64,000 nt of DNA from positions 62,001 through 126,000 of the forward strand of contig JACRPQ010000004.1 in NCBI GenBank assembly GCA_016223135.1, written 5' to 3'. Origin of the DNA: Chloroflexota bacterium (GTDB lineage: Bacteria > Chloroflexota > Anaerolineae > Anaerolineales > Villigracilaceae). Positions within the stretch are counted from its first letter, which is position 1. Each line of letters begins with the position of its first letter. Positions 1-10,700 of this stretch are shown here, in pieces. A model generated the notes under the pieces. The model was not told the DNA's origin, ran no database searches, and saw only the letters and a list, made by a program, of their open reading frames with translations. Position numbers and translations under genes: made by a program.

Positions 1-1
1 C

Positions 2-313
2 ATCGTAGCGCTGCACGGCATCCGCCTCGTCTCGACGAGCGACCTGAAGGAAAAGCGAAAAGGCGACAAGGTGATGATTGCCATCCGCCCGGAACGCATT
101 GGCTTTATCGCCGAAGGGGAAAAAGAAAACGTCTTTGAAGGCAGGGTCGAAAACATCACCTTCCTCGGCTCCGTCGTTCGCCTTCAACTTCGCGTCGGCG
201 AAACCATTTTCAACATGGACACCTTCAACCGCCCGTCCCTGCAATTGCCGGGGAATGGCGACACCATACGGGTGACTTGTTCCTCAAAAGCGGTCCTCGT
301 CCTGAGCGAATAA
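2..313 (+). CDS. ABC transporter ATP-binding protein, C-terminal TOBE part (partial)
   Basis: The reading frame is open from the window edge to a TAA at 311-313, giving the last 103 residues of a protein that starts upstream. The piece contains 'IAIRPERIGF' followed by a short beta-rich stretch ('VENITFLGSVVRLQL'). This is the TOBE domain that closes PotA/MalK-like importer ATPases and senses substrate or regulates the ATPase. PotA-type spermidine/putrescine or iron importers are the nearest match; the substrate cannot be told from this piece. The Walker motifs are outside the window. A strong hairpin terminator follows directly, so this gene ends its transcription unit. Confidence 0.8.
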   Translation: MVALHGIRLVSTSDLKEKRKGDKVMIAIRPERIGFIAEGEKENVFEGRVENITFLGSVVRLQLRVGETIFNMDTFNRPSLQLPGNGDTIRVTCSSKAVLVLSE

Positions 314-333
314 CCACCGCATCGCAAGAAAAA

Positions 334-376
334 AAACGGCTCGAGGGAGCAATGCCCTTGAGCCGTTTGATTTTCC
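334..376 (+). terminator. Rho-independent terminator after the ABC ATPase
   Basis: A 14-bp stem (334-347 with 355-368, one G-U pair) closes a 7-nt loop and is followed by a T-rich tract (GATTTT). It begins 20 bases after the stop codon. Confidence 0.8.
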
Positions 377-739
377 CACACCCTCAGCAAATCCTCGGCA
401 GCATCTCTCCTCCCAGCATATCCACCACGCGGCTGCTGCCAATGGCGGTCTTGAACAGTACACGTCCTTTCTCGCAGGCAATGGCAACCGGTTTGATACG
501 GAGCCTAGTGCGGCGTTCATGTCGCCTGAACACACGAGATACACTTGGGCAGGATCAGGGCAAGAATCTTGCGCTGCCCGTACCATGAGTTCCTAAAATA
601 ATTGGTGCCGCCCCGCTCGATTTGCCGTGGTGATGAACATCATCATTTGGCGGGGAGAAAAGGCACAGGCGGGCAGGGTGCGCGCGATGCGATGCACAGC
701 ACAAGGCGAACTGGTAAAATCTCCTGCAAGGACTCATCC
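377..739. other. Intergenic stretch with a decayed palindromic-repeat remnant
   Basis: No convincing gene is seen between the terminator and the methyltransferase start. Bases 506-543 match the core of repeat family A (CATGTCGCCTGAA.ACGCGAGATA type) with several changes, so this looks like an old copy. A weak -10-like TAAAAT lies at 715-720, ahead of the methyltransferase. Confidence 0.5.
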
Positions 740-1534
740 ATGCCCAAAAAGAAGATTCTTTTTTACCAAAAGGATGACCTCCTCATCCTGAACGACAACA
801 TCTTGACCACCACCGCTATCGAGGCGGAGACGGTGGATTTGATCGTCACCTCGCCTCCTTACAATGTGGACGTTCAATATGGTTCGCACAAAGACGACAT
901 CTCCTACGCCGATTACCTGACCTTCTCCCAAAAATGGCTGACTCAGTGCTTCCGCTTCCTGCGGGACGATGGGCGGCTGTGCCTCAACGTGCCGCTCGAC
1001 AAAAACAAGGGCGGTCAGCAAAGCGTCGGCGCCGACCTGACCACGCTGGCAAAGCAAATCGGCTACAAGTATCATTCCACCATCATTTGGAACGAAGGCA
1101 ATATTTCGCGCCGCACCGCCTGGGGGTCATGGATGAGCGCTTCCGCTCCCTTCGTCATCGCGCCGGTGGAATTGATTATCATCCTCTATAAAAACACCTG
1201 GAAGAAGAGCGGTGAAAGCAAACAATCGGACATCACCCGCGACGAATTCATGAACTGGACCAATGGTTTGTGGACGTTCAACGGTGAAAGCAAGAAGAAA
1301 ATCGGTCACCCGGCGCCCTTCCCTCTGGAATTGCCTCGCCGCTGTATTAAGATGTTCAGTTATGTCGGCGATACCGTGCTAGACCCCTTCATGGGGAGCG
1401 GCACTACGCTCATTGCGGTTGGCATGCTCGGGCGCAGGGGCATCGGCGTGGAAGTGGATAAAGCCTATTGCCGGCTGGCGCAAAAACGAATCGAGAGCGC
1501 AGGGGAACTCTTTCAACGTCCGCTGTCGTTGTAG
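740..1534 (+). CDS. Site-specific DNA methyltransferase (beta-type motif order, N4-cytosine or N6-adenine)
   Basis: 264 residues from the ATG at 740, which has AAGGA about 9 bases upstream; a longer frame to 602 lacks a ribosome site. The catalytic motif TSPPYN is at residues 37-42 and the SAM-binding motif DPFMGSGTT at about 215-223. Motif IV before motif I is the beta-class order of the PF01555 family. A serine before PPY is more usual in N4-cytosine enzymes, but N6-adenine enzymes of this family also have it. The enzyme would transfer a methyl group from SAM to a short DNA site. No restriction endonuclease is beside it, so it may be a solitary regulator or phage-protection enzyme. A terminator follows. 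Confidence 0.88.
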   Translation: MPKKKILFYQKDDLLILNDNILTTTAIEAETVDLIVTSPPYNVDVQYGSHKDDISYADYLTFSQKWLTQCFRFLRDDGRLCLNVPLDKNKGGQQSVGADLTTLAKQIGYKYHSTIIWNEGNISRRTAWGSWMSASAPFVIAPVELIIILYKNTWKKSGESKQSDITRDEFMNWTNGLWTFNGESKKKIGHPAPFPLELPRRCIKMFSYVGDTVLDPFMGSGTTLIAVGMLGRRGIGVEVDKAYCRLAQKRIESAGELFQRPLSL

Positions 1535-1573
1535 TCGTGCCTACCCCCAATCGGCGCAATTTGAAACGCACCC

Positions 1574-1609
1574 AAAAAGCCCCCGCTTCTTCAGCAGGGG
1601 CTTTTTTCA
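1574..1609 (+). terminator. Rho-independent terminator after the methyltransferase
   Basis: Stem AAAAAGCCCC.GCT (1574-1587) pairs with AGC.GGGGCTTTTT (1593-1606) with one mismatch, and the T run continues. It could also act on the minus strand. Confidence 0.8.
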
Positions 1610-1629
1610 TTCAGCCGCGATATTACTCA

Positions 1630-1730
1630 CTCACCTACGCAGTTTCTTCGTAGCGCGGCACATCGTCCCCGAAGGGGGGGCATGTCGCCTGAAAACGCGA
1701 GATAAATCTCGCGCTACTGCGCAGCATCAG
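1630..1730. mobile_element. MITE-like element, family A, copy 1
   Basis: A 101-bp non-coding element with core CGCGAGATAAATCTCGCG, starting CTCACC and ending CATCAG. It is flanked by a perfect 7-bp direct repeat TTACTCA (1623-1629 and 1731-1737). The right-hand duplication contains the stop codon of the giant surface-protein gene (minus strand, 1731-1733). It is 17 bp longer than the two other copies because of an extra C/G-rich stretch around 1661-1680. No transposase is encoded. Confidence 0.75.
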
Positions 1731-4700
1731 TTACTCATCCACAATTTTGACCAACACGGCGCGCACCGCCAGACGATAGCGATATTGCCGGCTCGCCGCA
1801 TCATACTCGCGGCAGGTGATGAGTGTGAGCCAGGAATACTCCTCATGCTGCAGCGGTGAGAGCGAGTAGGGCGAAACCTGCCGCACCTGGCGCACTTCGT
1901 AAATGTAACGTTGTCCGCCGAGGTGGACGATAATCTGGTCGCCGTAGCGCAGATTGCCCAGATTCACAAAAGGTCCGGGCTGACCGTTGGGCAGTGACAC
2001 ATGCGCGGTGAGCGCCGAATTGCCGGCGTGGGTGGGGTAGGCGGTGCCTTCCAGCCAGCCAGCCTGATTCCACAGCCAGGTCAGGTCCCATTCTTCGCCT
2101 TTGGCGGGAATGCCCACGATGGGCATCTTCACGCCCAGTTTTGGAATCTCCAGCCAGAAATCGCCCAGAGCGGTGTAAGCCTTATCGGCTGGCTGCGGCG
2201 GGATGTCCGTCACTACACCGGGCGCGAAGCCGGTAGCCGGCAGGCGCGGCACAGTGATGGTCACGTTTGCCTGCACGCCATAGATGTTTACGGCGCTGGG
2301 CGGATCGTAATAGCGCTCGGTAGAGGTGTTGTTGTACGGCGATTGCGGCGCGCTGAAATCGCCGGGCAGGCTGGTCCACGCCAACGAGGCGGTATTTTGC
2401 ACTTCCCGACCGGGCGAGAGATTGCCCAACGTCGCCTGGAATTGCACGACCGCTTCACTGCGGCTGCTGCCGGTCAACAGCGGGAAGTTTGCCCAGGTTA
2501 CTCTCAGCGTAGGCGCAGCCGTGTCGTCGGTCACGCCGCCGGCAGGTCCGCTGATGATCGTGAGCGAGCCGGGTACGTAGGTCAAGCCTGCTGGCAGGAC
2601 ATCGGTCAGGACAACGTCAAAGGCGTCCACGTTGCTCTGCGCGGTGTGGCGCAAGGTCAGGGTGAAGGTGATGGTGGAGCCGGGCAGGGCAACCGCGCGG
2701 TCTGCGGTTTTATTGAGTTCGAAATCGGGTTCGACGATGGTCACGTCCGAGGCGGAGGCGGCAAGCGAGCCGCTGGACCAGGTGAGCGCGGCGCTGTTGT
2801 TCAACGAGATGCCGTCCTGGTTTTCGATGACATCCAGCACAACGGCGGTGTACCGAATCGTCACTATACCGTCTGCCGTGCCGCTGTTGCTGACATCGCC
2901 GAGGGTGAAGGTGACGCGGCGCCCCGGATCGGCAGGGTTCGTGCTGCCGCTCGGTTCGGTCTGGACCGTTGGGTTGGTGGGGTCGCCGCAGGCAGCCGCG
3001 AAGCCGCCAGCGAGGGTGGTGGTGATGTCGGCGGAGGAGGGCGTGACGCTCAGACAGCCCACAAATGCCAAGCCGCGATCCAGCACGTCGGTCAGAGTCA
3101 GGTTCGGCAGCGTGCCGCCAGCCGGGATGGTGAAGACGAGTTCGTAGGTGAGTATCTCGCCGATGGCGGCGGAGGGGTCTGTGGTGAAGGGTTGGTTGGT
3201 GGCGATGAGAGATTTTATGAGATCACCGCTGGGGTTAGTGACAACAATATCCGTATCATCATCGCTGTTGTTGGCGGGGGTTGGATCGTCCACGCCGGTG
3301 GGCAGGGTGATGGTTACGGTGTTGGTCAGGCTGCCGCTGGCGGCGCTTGCCGCGATGTGGGCGGTGACGGTGTAGGTGATGGAGGCACCGGACGGCAGGT
3401 TCACCGTATCGCTGAAGTCGGTGGTGGAGCCGGTGACAGGATCGCAGCCGCTGGCGCCGCCCGTTTGCGTCGTGCAAGCCCAATCCCACGTATCAAATTG
3501 GGACGGTTTCAGGTCGCTGACCACAGCCCCCAGGGCGTCGCTCGGACCGGCATTGCTGACGACGATGGTGTAGGTGATGGTCGAATCGGGTGAGACAACT
3601 GTCACGCCGTCATCCTTGGTAACCGAGAGGTCGGCTTGTGGGTTTGGCGTGTCGGTGTCGGAGGCGGTGTTGTCGGCGGGGGTGGAATCGGCGGGGTGCG
3701 AGATGGTGACGGTGTTGGTCAGGCTGCCGGTGGCGGAGGAAGCCACTTGGGTGGTGACGGTGTAAGTGATGCTCGAACCGGCGGGCATGTTCACCGTATC
3801 GCTGAAGTTCGTCGTGATAGGTCCACCTGAACCGCTGCAGGTTGCGCCGCCGCTCGGCACACAAGTCCACGTCCAGGAGGTGAATTGCGGCGGGATGTTA
3901 TCCGTCACGCTCACGCCCAACGCATCGCTTGGACCCGCATTCGTGACGATAATGGTGTAGGTCAGTGTATTGCCGGGGACGTATTCGGTCACGCCGTCAT
4001 CTTTGGTAACGGAAATGGCTGCCTGTGAGTTCTGCGTGTCGGTGTCGCTGGCGGTGTTGTTACCAGAGTTAGTATCGGTCACACCAGCAGGCGGTTCAAT
4101 ATTGGCGGTGTTGACCAGGTCGCCCGTCGCCGAGGAGGGGATGACCACTGTGACGGTGTAGGTGATGGAGGAATTGGCGGGCAAGTCCACTGTATCGCTG
4201 AAATTAACATTGCCGGGACCGTAAGGGTCACAGCCGGTTGCGCCGCCGGTGGTGCCGGCGCACGTCCACGTCCAAGAGGTGGCTTGGGAGGGGATGTTGT
4301 CGGTCAAAATGGCGCCGCTCACGTCGCTGGGACCGTTGTTGCCGATTACCACGGTATAGGTGACGCCCACACCGGGGGTGTAAGTGGTTGAGCCGTCGGT
4401 CTTGGTGACGTATAGGTCAGCCTGGAAATTGGGCGTGTCGGTGTCGGAGGCGGTGTTGTCGCCGGGGGTGGAATCGGCGGGGTGTGAGATGGTGACGGTG
4501 TTGGTCAGGCTGCCGGTAGCGGAGGAAGCCACTTGCGCGGTGACGGTGTAGGTGATGGAGGAACCGGCAGGCATGTTCACCGTATCGCTGAAGTCGGTCG
4601 TGATGGGACCGCCTGACCCATTACAGGTTGCGCCGCCGCTTGAAACGCACGTCCACGTCCAAGAGGTGAATTGCGGCGGGATGTTATCCGTCACGCTCAC

Positions 4701-7700
4701 GCCCAACGCATCGCTCGGACCAGTGTTGGTGACGGTGATGGTATAGGTCAGCGTGCTGCCGGGGATGTATTCCGTCACGCCGTCGTCTTTAGTGACGGAG
4801 ATAGCAGCCTGCGAGTTTTGCGTGTCGGTGTCGCTGGCGGTGTTGTTGCCAGGAGTTGAGTCAGTGACGCCGGCTGGCGAGGTGACGGTAACGGTGTTGG
4901 TCAGGTTACCGGTTGCGGAGGAAGCCACCTGCGCGGTGACGGTGTAGGTGATGCTCGAACCGGCGGGCAGATTGACGGTATCGCTGAAGTTGGCGCTGCC
5001 GCTGTAGGGGTCACAGCCGCTGGCGCCGCCCGTTTGGGCAGTGCACGCCCAAGTCCAGGAGGTAACTTGCGAGGGAACAGCATCACTGACGAGCGAGCCA
5101 GGCGCATCGCTGGGACCGGCATTGCTGACAACAATGGTGTAGGTCAGCGTGCTGCCGGGGATGTATTGGGTCACGCCGTCATCCTTGGTGGCGGAGAGGT
5201 CGGCTTGCGGATTAGCGGTGTCGGTGTCGCTGGCGCTGTTGTTGCCGGGAGTCGGATCGGTGATGCCAGCCGGCGGTGTCACGGTGGCGGTATTGGTCAG
5301 GTCGGTGGTCGCTGCCGGGGCAGTTTGGGCGGTGACGGTGTAAGTGATGGATGAACCGGCAGGCAGATTTACCGTATCCGTGAAGTCAGTCGTGATGGGA
5401 CCGCCTGAGCCGTTGCAGGTTGCGCCACCGCTTGTGGTGCAGGTCCAGTTCCAAGAGGTGATTTGCGGCGGGATGTTGTCGCTCACCGTCGCGCCGATAG
5501 CATCGCCGTTGCCGATGTTGCTGACCACGATGGTGTATGTCAGCGGCGAGCCGGGCACATAGGAGGTCTGCCCATCGGTCTTGGTGATGGTCAAGTCGGG
5601 GTAGGTGAGGGTGACGGTTTGTGAGGCGGAGTCGTTGTAATCGTTGATGCCGCCGGAGCCGGTGCGCTCTTTGGCATTCGTGCCGTTGGTCGAGGTCCAG
5701 GTCATCGAGGCGGTGTTGGTCAGCGTGTCGCCAGGGTTGGGCGGACCAGGAGGACCGTTGACGGTGACCTGGTAGGTGAGCGAGGCGGTGTTGCCGACGG
5801 ACAGCGAACAGGGCGCGGCGCAGGTCCAGGTGAGGGTGGGGGCAGCAGTGTCATTCGTCGTCCAGCCGGCTGGGGCGGAGATGGAGCCGCTGACGTAGGT
5901 CAGACCGGATGGGAGGGTATCGGTAACAACGACGTCGTAGGCGGAGGCGGTGCTGGTCGGTAGATGTGAGACGGTTAAGGTGTAGGTGAGGGTTTGACCG
6001 TAGGCGGGGGTTGTATCGTCCACTGCCTTGGCAATATTCAGCTCAGGCTCAATGACGGTAACATTGACCGAGTCGCTGGCTGAGCCGCCGGTCCAGGTGA
6101 CGGTGGCGGCGTTGGTAAGAGTCGTGCCGTTCTGGTTGCCGCTCTCGTTGACGACAACCGCCACAACCTGGACGAGGAAGGCGTTGTTGTTCGTCACGTT
6201 ATCGGCGGCGGTGGTCGTATCGCCAAAGACGAGGGTCAGGTCGCCGCCGGAGCCGCCGGGAGCGGTAACAGTGGGAGCAGGCAGTGTGCCGTTGTAGTCG
6301 GCAGCCAGGATGCCGCCGCTGGCAGCCGCCGTTGTGATGATTTGGTGGCTGACGTATTCGAGCCCGAGCGGCAGGTTATCCACGACTTGCAGAGCAGGCG
6401 TCACGCCTTCGGGCAGGGTGATGAGGAGGTTGAAGGTCACTTGCTGACCAATGGCGTACTGGGTTGGGACGGGATTGAGTTTGTCAATTTGCGGCACAGC
6501 GAGCAGCGTATTGGCGCTGCCGGAAGCAGTGTAATCGTTTTGGGCGGGTGTGCCGCTGCCGTCCCGTTCGCCGGTGGTCGAGCCAGGCGTGCCGGTATTG
6601 TTCGAGCCGGTTGGGTTGCCAATGGTGCCGTTCGTCCCCGGCAGACTGGTGTAGGTCAGGTTGGCGGTGTTGGGGATGGTGTAGCCGACCGGGGCGCTGG
6701 CGGCAACCGTGCCGCTCACCGTGACGGTGATGGATTGTCCGGGATCGAGGCAGGATGCGGTGAAGGTCAGGGTGTTGCCGGTAAACGAGCCGCCGTTGTG
6801 ACTGAAGGGAGTCGTGCCGCCGCCGTTGCCGGTGCAGGTCGCGCCCTGGGTGGTGGTCACATTGGTGACTGCCAGGCTGGTCAGATACGAGTTGAAGGAA
6901 TCGGTCACGCTGAGATCGAAGGCGGTGGAGCGGTTGATGCCAGAGGCGGCAGAGATAGTCAGGGTATAAGCGATGGTATCGCCCGCATCCACAGGAGCAG
7001 TCGCGACAGCTTTGGCAAAGGTGAGCAGAGGTTCGGCAACAACGACCTGAATTTGATTCGAGGTCGCGCCGTTTTGCACGCTGTTGATGAACACACTGAA
7101 GGTATTATTGCGCGCATCGCCGGCGTCGTTGCTGCCGGCGGCGGTGTTGTCCACCAAGGCGTTGAATTCGATGATGACGTATTCGGCATCGGCGTCGCTG
7201 TCGTTGTTGGTCAGCGTGCCGAGTTTGAAGTAGGGGTCTGTGCCGCTTCCATAGGAGTCGAGGTCGCTGGTGAGCGAGTTGGAGGAACCGACGTTCTGGT
7301 CAGGCAAGGCGTAGGTGGGCGTGACCACGGTCGGGTCGCCGCCGTTGACCCAGGGACCGCTGCCAAAGGATCCGCTGCCCAGCGCCAAAGCGAGCGTACT
7401 GCCGGTTGGCTCTGTGGAGGCAATCGGCGCGCCGTTGGAAAGCAGCGCCAGGCGGGCTGTGCCGTCGTCCAGATAGGTCAAGCCGGCGGGCAATTGGTCT
7501 TGAATCTGGAAATTCGGGCTGGCGCCTTCGGGGAGCTGTACCACCAGGCGATAGCGGACGATTTCTCCAATGGCGACACGCGGAATCGTTGCGCCAGAGG
7601 GGATGCCGGTATGGGCTTCGGAAGTGGCAGCCAGGAATTTCTGCGGCGCAATGCTGTTGATGGTCACGCTGGTTTGTCCCTGCGTGCGGTAATCGTTCAG

Positions 7701-10700
7701 CACGCCGGTACCCAGCAAGCCGCCTGTGCCGTTGCGTTCATCCGAATCGGTGTTGTAGGTTGAGCGGTCCGCAACTGCGCCGGGCAGGCTGGTCCACTGG
7801 GTTTGGGCGGTGTTGGTGATGGTTTGCCCAGGCGAGACGGAGTAGCCCACGGTGGCATTAAAAGTGATGCTGCAAGTCCCGCCGGGATTGAGTTGACTGA
7901 CAGAAGTGCTCAGCGTGCTTGTGCCAGAGTCGTAAGAAATCAGCAAAGGAGTTGCCCCACACGAACCGGAAGCAGACCCTGAAACATAGCTCAGCCCAGT
8001 CGGGATGACATCGCTCCAAGTCACATCGTAAGCAGTGGTGGAGCCGGATGCGGGGTTGCTCAGGGTGACGGTAAAGGTCACAGTGTCGCCGGCGTCGGCA
8101 GTAGTGGGCAGGACGGATTTGGCGGTGTTGACGGTCGGCTCGATGACGGTCAGATTTGCAGCAGAGGCAGAAGCGCTGCCTCCATTCCATGTGAAGCGCG
8201 CGGCGTTGTTAAGAAGCGTTCCCGATTGATTGCCAGCCACATTGAGGGCAACGACTCGGTATGTCAGGGTGATGGTCTCAGCGGTCGTATTATCGTTGTC
8301 GCTGTTGGTGATGTCGCCAAAATTGAACGTGACCGCCTGTCCGCCCGCTGCAACGCTGGGGGTGGTACTGCCCGTGATGGAAAGCGAGGGGGAGAGTGTT
8401 GCTGAATCCAGGGCGACAAATGCCAGACCCGCATCGAGTGTATCCACCAGTTGCGCGTTAGACGTAACGCCTTCGGGAATGGTCAGCGTGACAGTGTAGG
8501 TGGCAATCTCGCCGATGACCGCCTGAGTACTGCCGTTGGATGTGTCATTAATTTCTGTGGAGATGAGCGTTTTAGCGATGGCTGGGGCGACAGTGGTAAC
8601 GGTCGCATCCTCGGATTGCGGCGCGGGCAGGAAGTTCGGTCCGCCCTCTGAGCCGGAGTAGTTGGTCAGTGACCCTGTATTGGTGTAAGTGCCGGGGGCA
8701 ATGTTCGATTTCAGGCGCAAATCGTAGGTAATAACGATGACGTTATTGCCCGAGTTGGGATCATGCACCTGACAGACGCCCTGCCCAACGGGATCCACCA
8801 GTTTGATCCCGCCGCCAAACAAATCGGCGGGCGTGGCGGCTGTGTTGTCGGGTTTGGTATAAGAAATGGGACCCGTGCCGCTGCCGTAATAAACTTGCAA
8901 GTTGATGCTGTTCGGGTCACCAATGGTGGGATATTCAAATGCCAGCGCATCGAAGACATCCTGGATGACGATGTCGAACGCGCCGTTGATGCTGGAGCCG
9001 CTGTTTTCCAAGAAAATGGCAAAGGTGACGAGGTCGCCGGCGTCCACGCCGCTGATATCGCTGTTAATCGGTGTACTGGCAAGGAGATTGGAATTGATGG
9101 TGCCGCTCCAACGAGGACCAGCCGATCCAGGGGCGGTGAAGGTGACCGGCAAAGCAGGGGTGAAGACTGCTCCCGGGCGGTCGCTTGCCACGGCGCTTTT
9201 CGTAGTGGTTAGCACCGGCTCGGTGAGGACGAGTTGCACGATGGCGTTGGCATCGGCAGGGGCGCCGTTGGTGGAGCCTTCGTAGGCGCGCGCCTGGTTG
9301 GTCAGGTAGAGGCGGTCGGCGAAGGGGTCGTCAGAAACGGTGACGGTGAAGAGGATATCCACCGTGTAGGGCTGTTCGGTGGGTCCATCGAAGTCGCCGT
9401 AGAAAAAGTTCAGGCGGTTGTTTGTGATATCGGAGGTGATGGTCGGAACGATGAGAGAATAGTTGTAGAAAGTGTCGGAGGGTCCGAACTTGGCGACGCC
9501 GGCGGGAGGCGCGACGGCGTTGACGGTCGGGTTGAACGTCCAAGCGGGTCCCGCTGTGCCGTTCTCATCCGGGTCGCCAACGTGGAAGACGGGCAGGGGC
9601 AGATAGTCGTCGAGCGCCAAGTCTTCCACATCACCGGTGGTCAACGTGTAGGTCAAACGGTAGGTGACCCTATCGCCCGGTTTGACCTCCACCGGTGTGC
9701 CGAAGGAGGTGCTACCGTTGACGGCATAGATGGTTTTGGTCAGCACGCCACGACCGATTGTGACCGAGGCGGAAGAAGTATCGGCTTCCCGATCGGTGAC
9801 AGTGGATACGTCGGTTGTGGAGAGGACGAGTCCTTCAATGGAGACAGTATTCGCCAGTGTGTCGCCCTGGTCCACGCTGGAATCGCCGGAGGGGAAAGTG
9901 TCCGTGAAGTTCTGTTGGATGAGCGTACGGAAGACGATGCTGCCGGTGGTGGGACCGTCGTTGTAACCGGTGCAAGACGGGTCGCCGGCGACGCCGCCGG
10001 TCGGAACGCAGCCGCCGATGAGACGACCATCCTGACCACGGGTGATAATTTCATCCGAAACGCGGAAGATCAGAGTTGTTGTACCGTTGATCGGTGGAGT
10101 ATTGCTCTCACACTCTGCGCCGGCACCGGTGTAATGACAAGCGACATCGTAGTTGGCTGCGTTGAACCCTGCTGCACTAAGCGTATATGTATTGCCATTG
10201 ATTTGCAAAGTGGGGGTGAAGCCAGGCGCGAAATGTTGACCATCCGAGATGACATCGGTGATTACCACGCCATTGAAGGCAAAGAAATCTGAAATCTGGA
10301 AATTGAGCGTGTATTCCAAATATTTGCCGGGAGCTGGGTCGCCGCCGCCCACCACGCTGACGCTCTTTTGGATGGCGATGGATTTGTCCGTCAGGGTGTG
10401 TTCGCAGCCGGTCGGGTTCTGGGTAAATGTGCCGCCGGTGTCGCGGGTGTCAATGGGCGCCCATGTCCCGCCGCCGCTGGCGTTGTTGCAGGAGGTAACG
10501 TCATCGCCGCTGGCGGGGTCAATCACCGAAGCGCTGCTGGAATCACGCAGTGGGATGTAATACTCGAAGGTCATCGTCACCGTACCGCTGACGGAGGCGA
10601 AGTTACAGGAGAGCGTGCCGCCGGGGGTAGTGGTGGAAGGCAAGGTACAGGAGGCGCCGCCGGGGTTGGTGCTGACCAGCGAGACGAATTGCATGTTGTT

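Noticed and set aside
277-588. Overlapping frames on both strands after the ABC gene
   Set aside because: They run through the terminator hairpin and a decayed repeat and have no ribosome site.
2001-3593. Long plus-strand frames (530 and, at 6342-7763, 473 codons) opposite the giant gene
   Set aside because: Gly/Val/Arg-rich noise produced by the repeat codons of the minus-strand gene.
3225-5605. Regular repeats that could be taken for a CRISPR or satellite array
   Set aside because: Units are ~400 bp, in frame and translated as protein modules; there are no short identical repeats with unique spacers.
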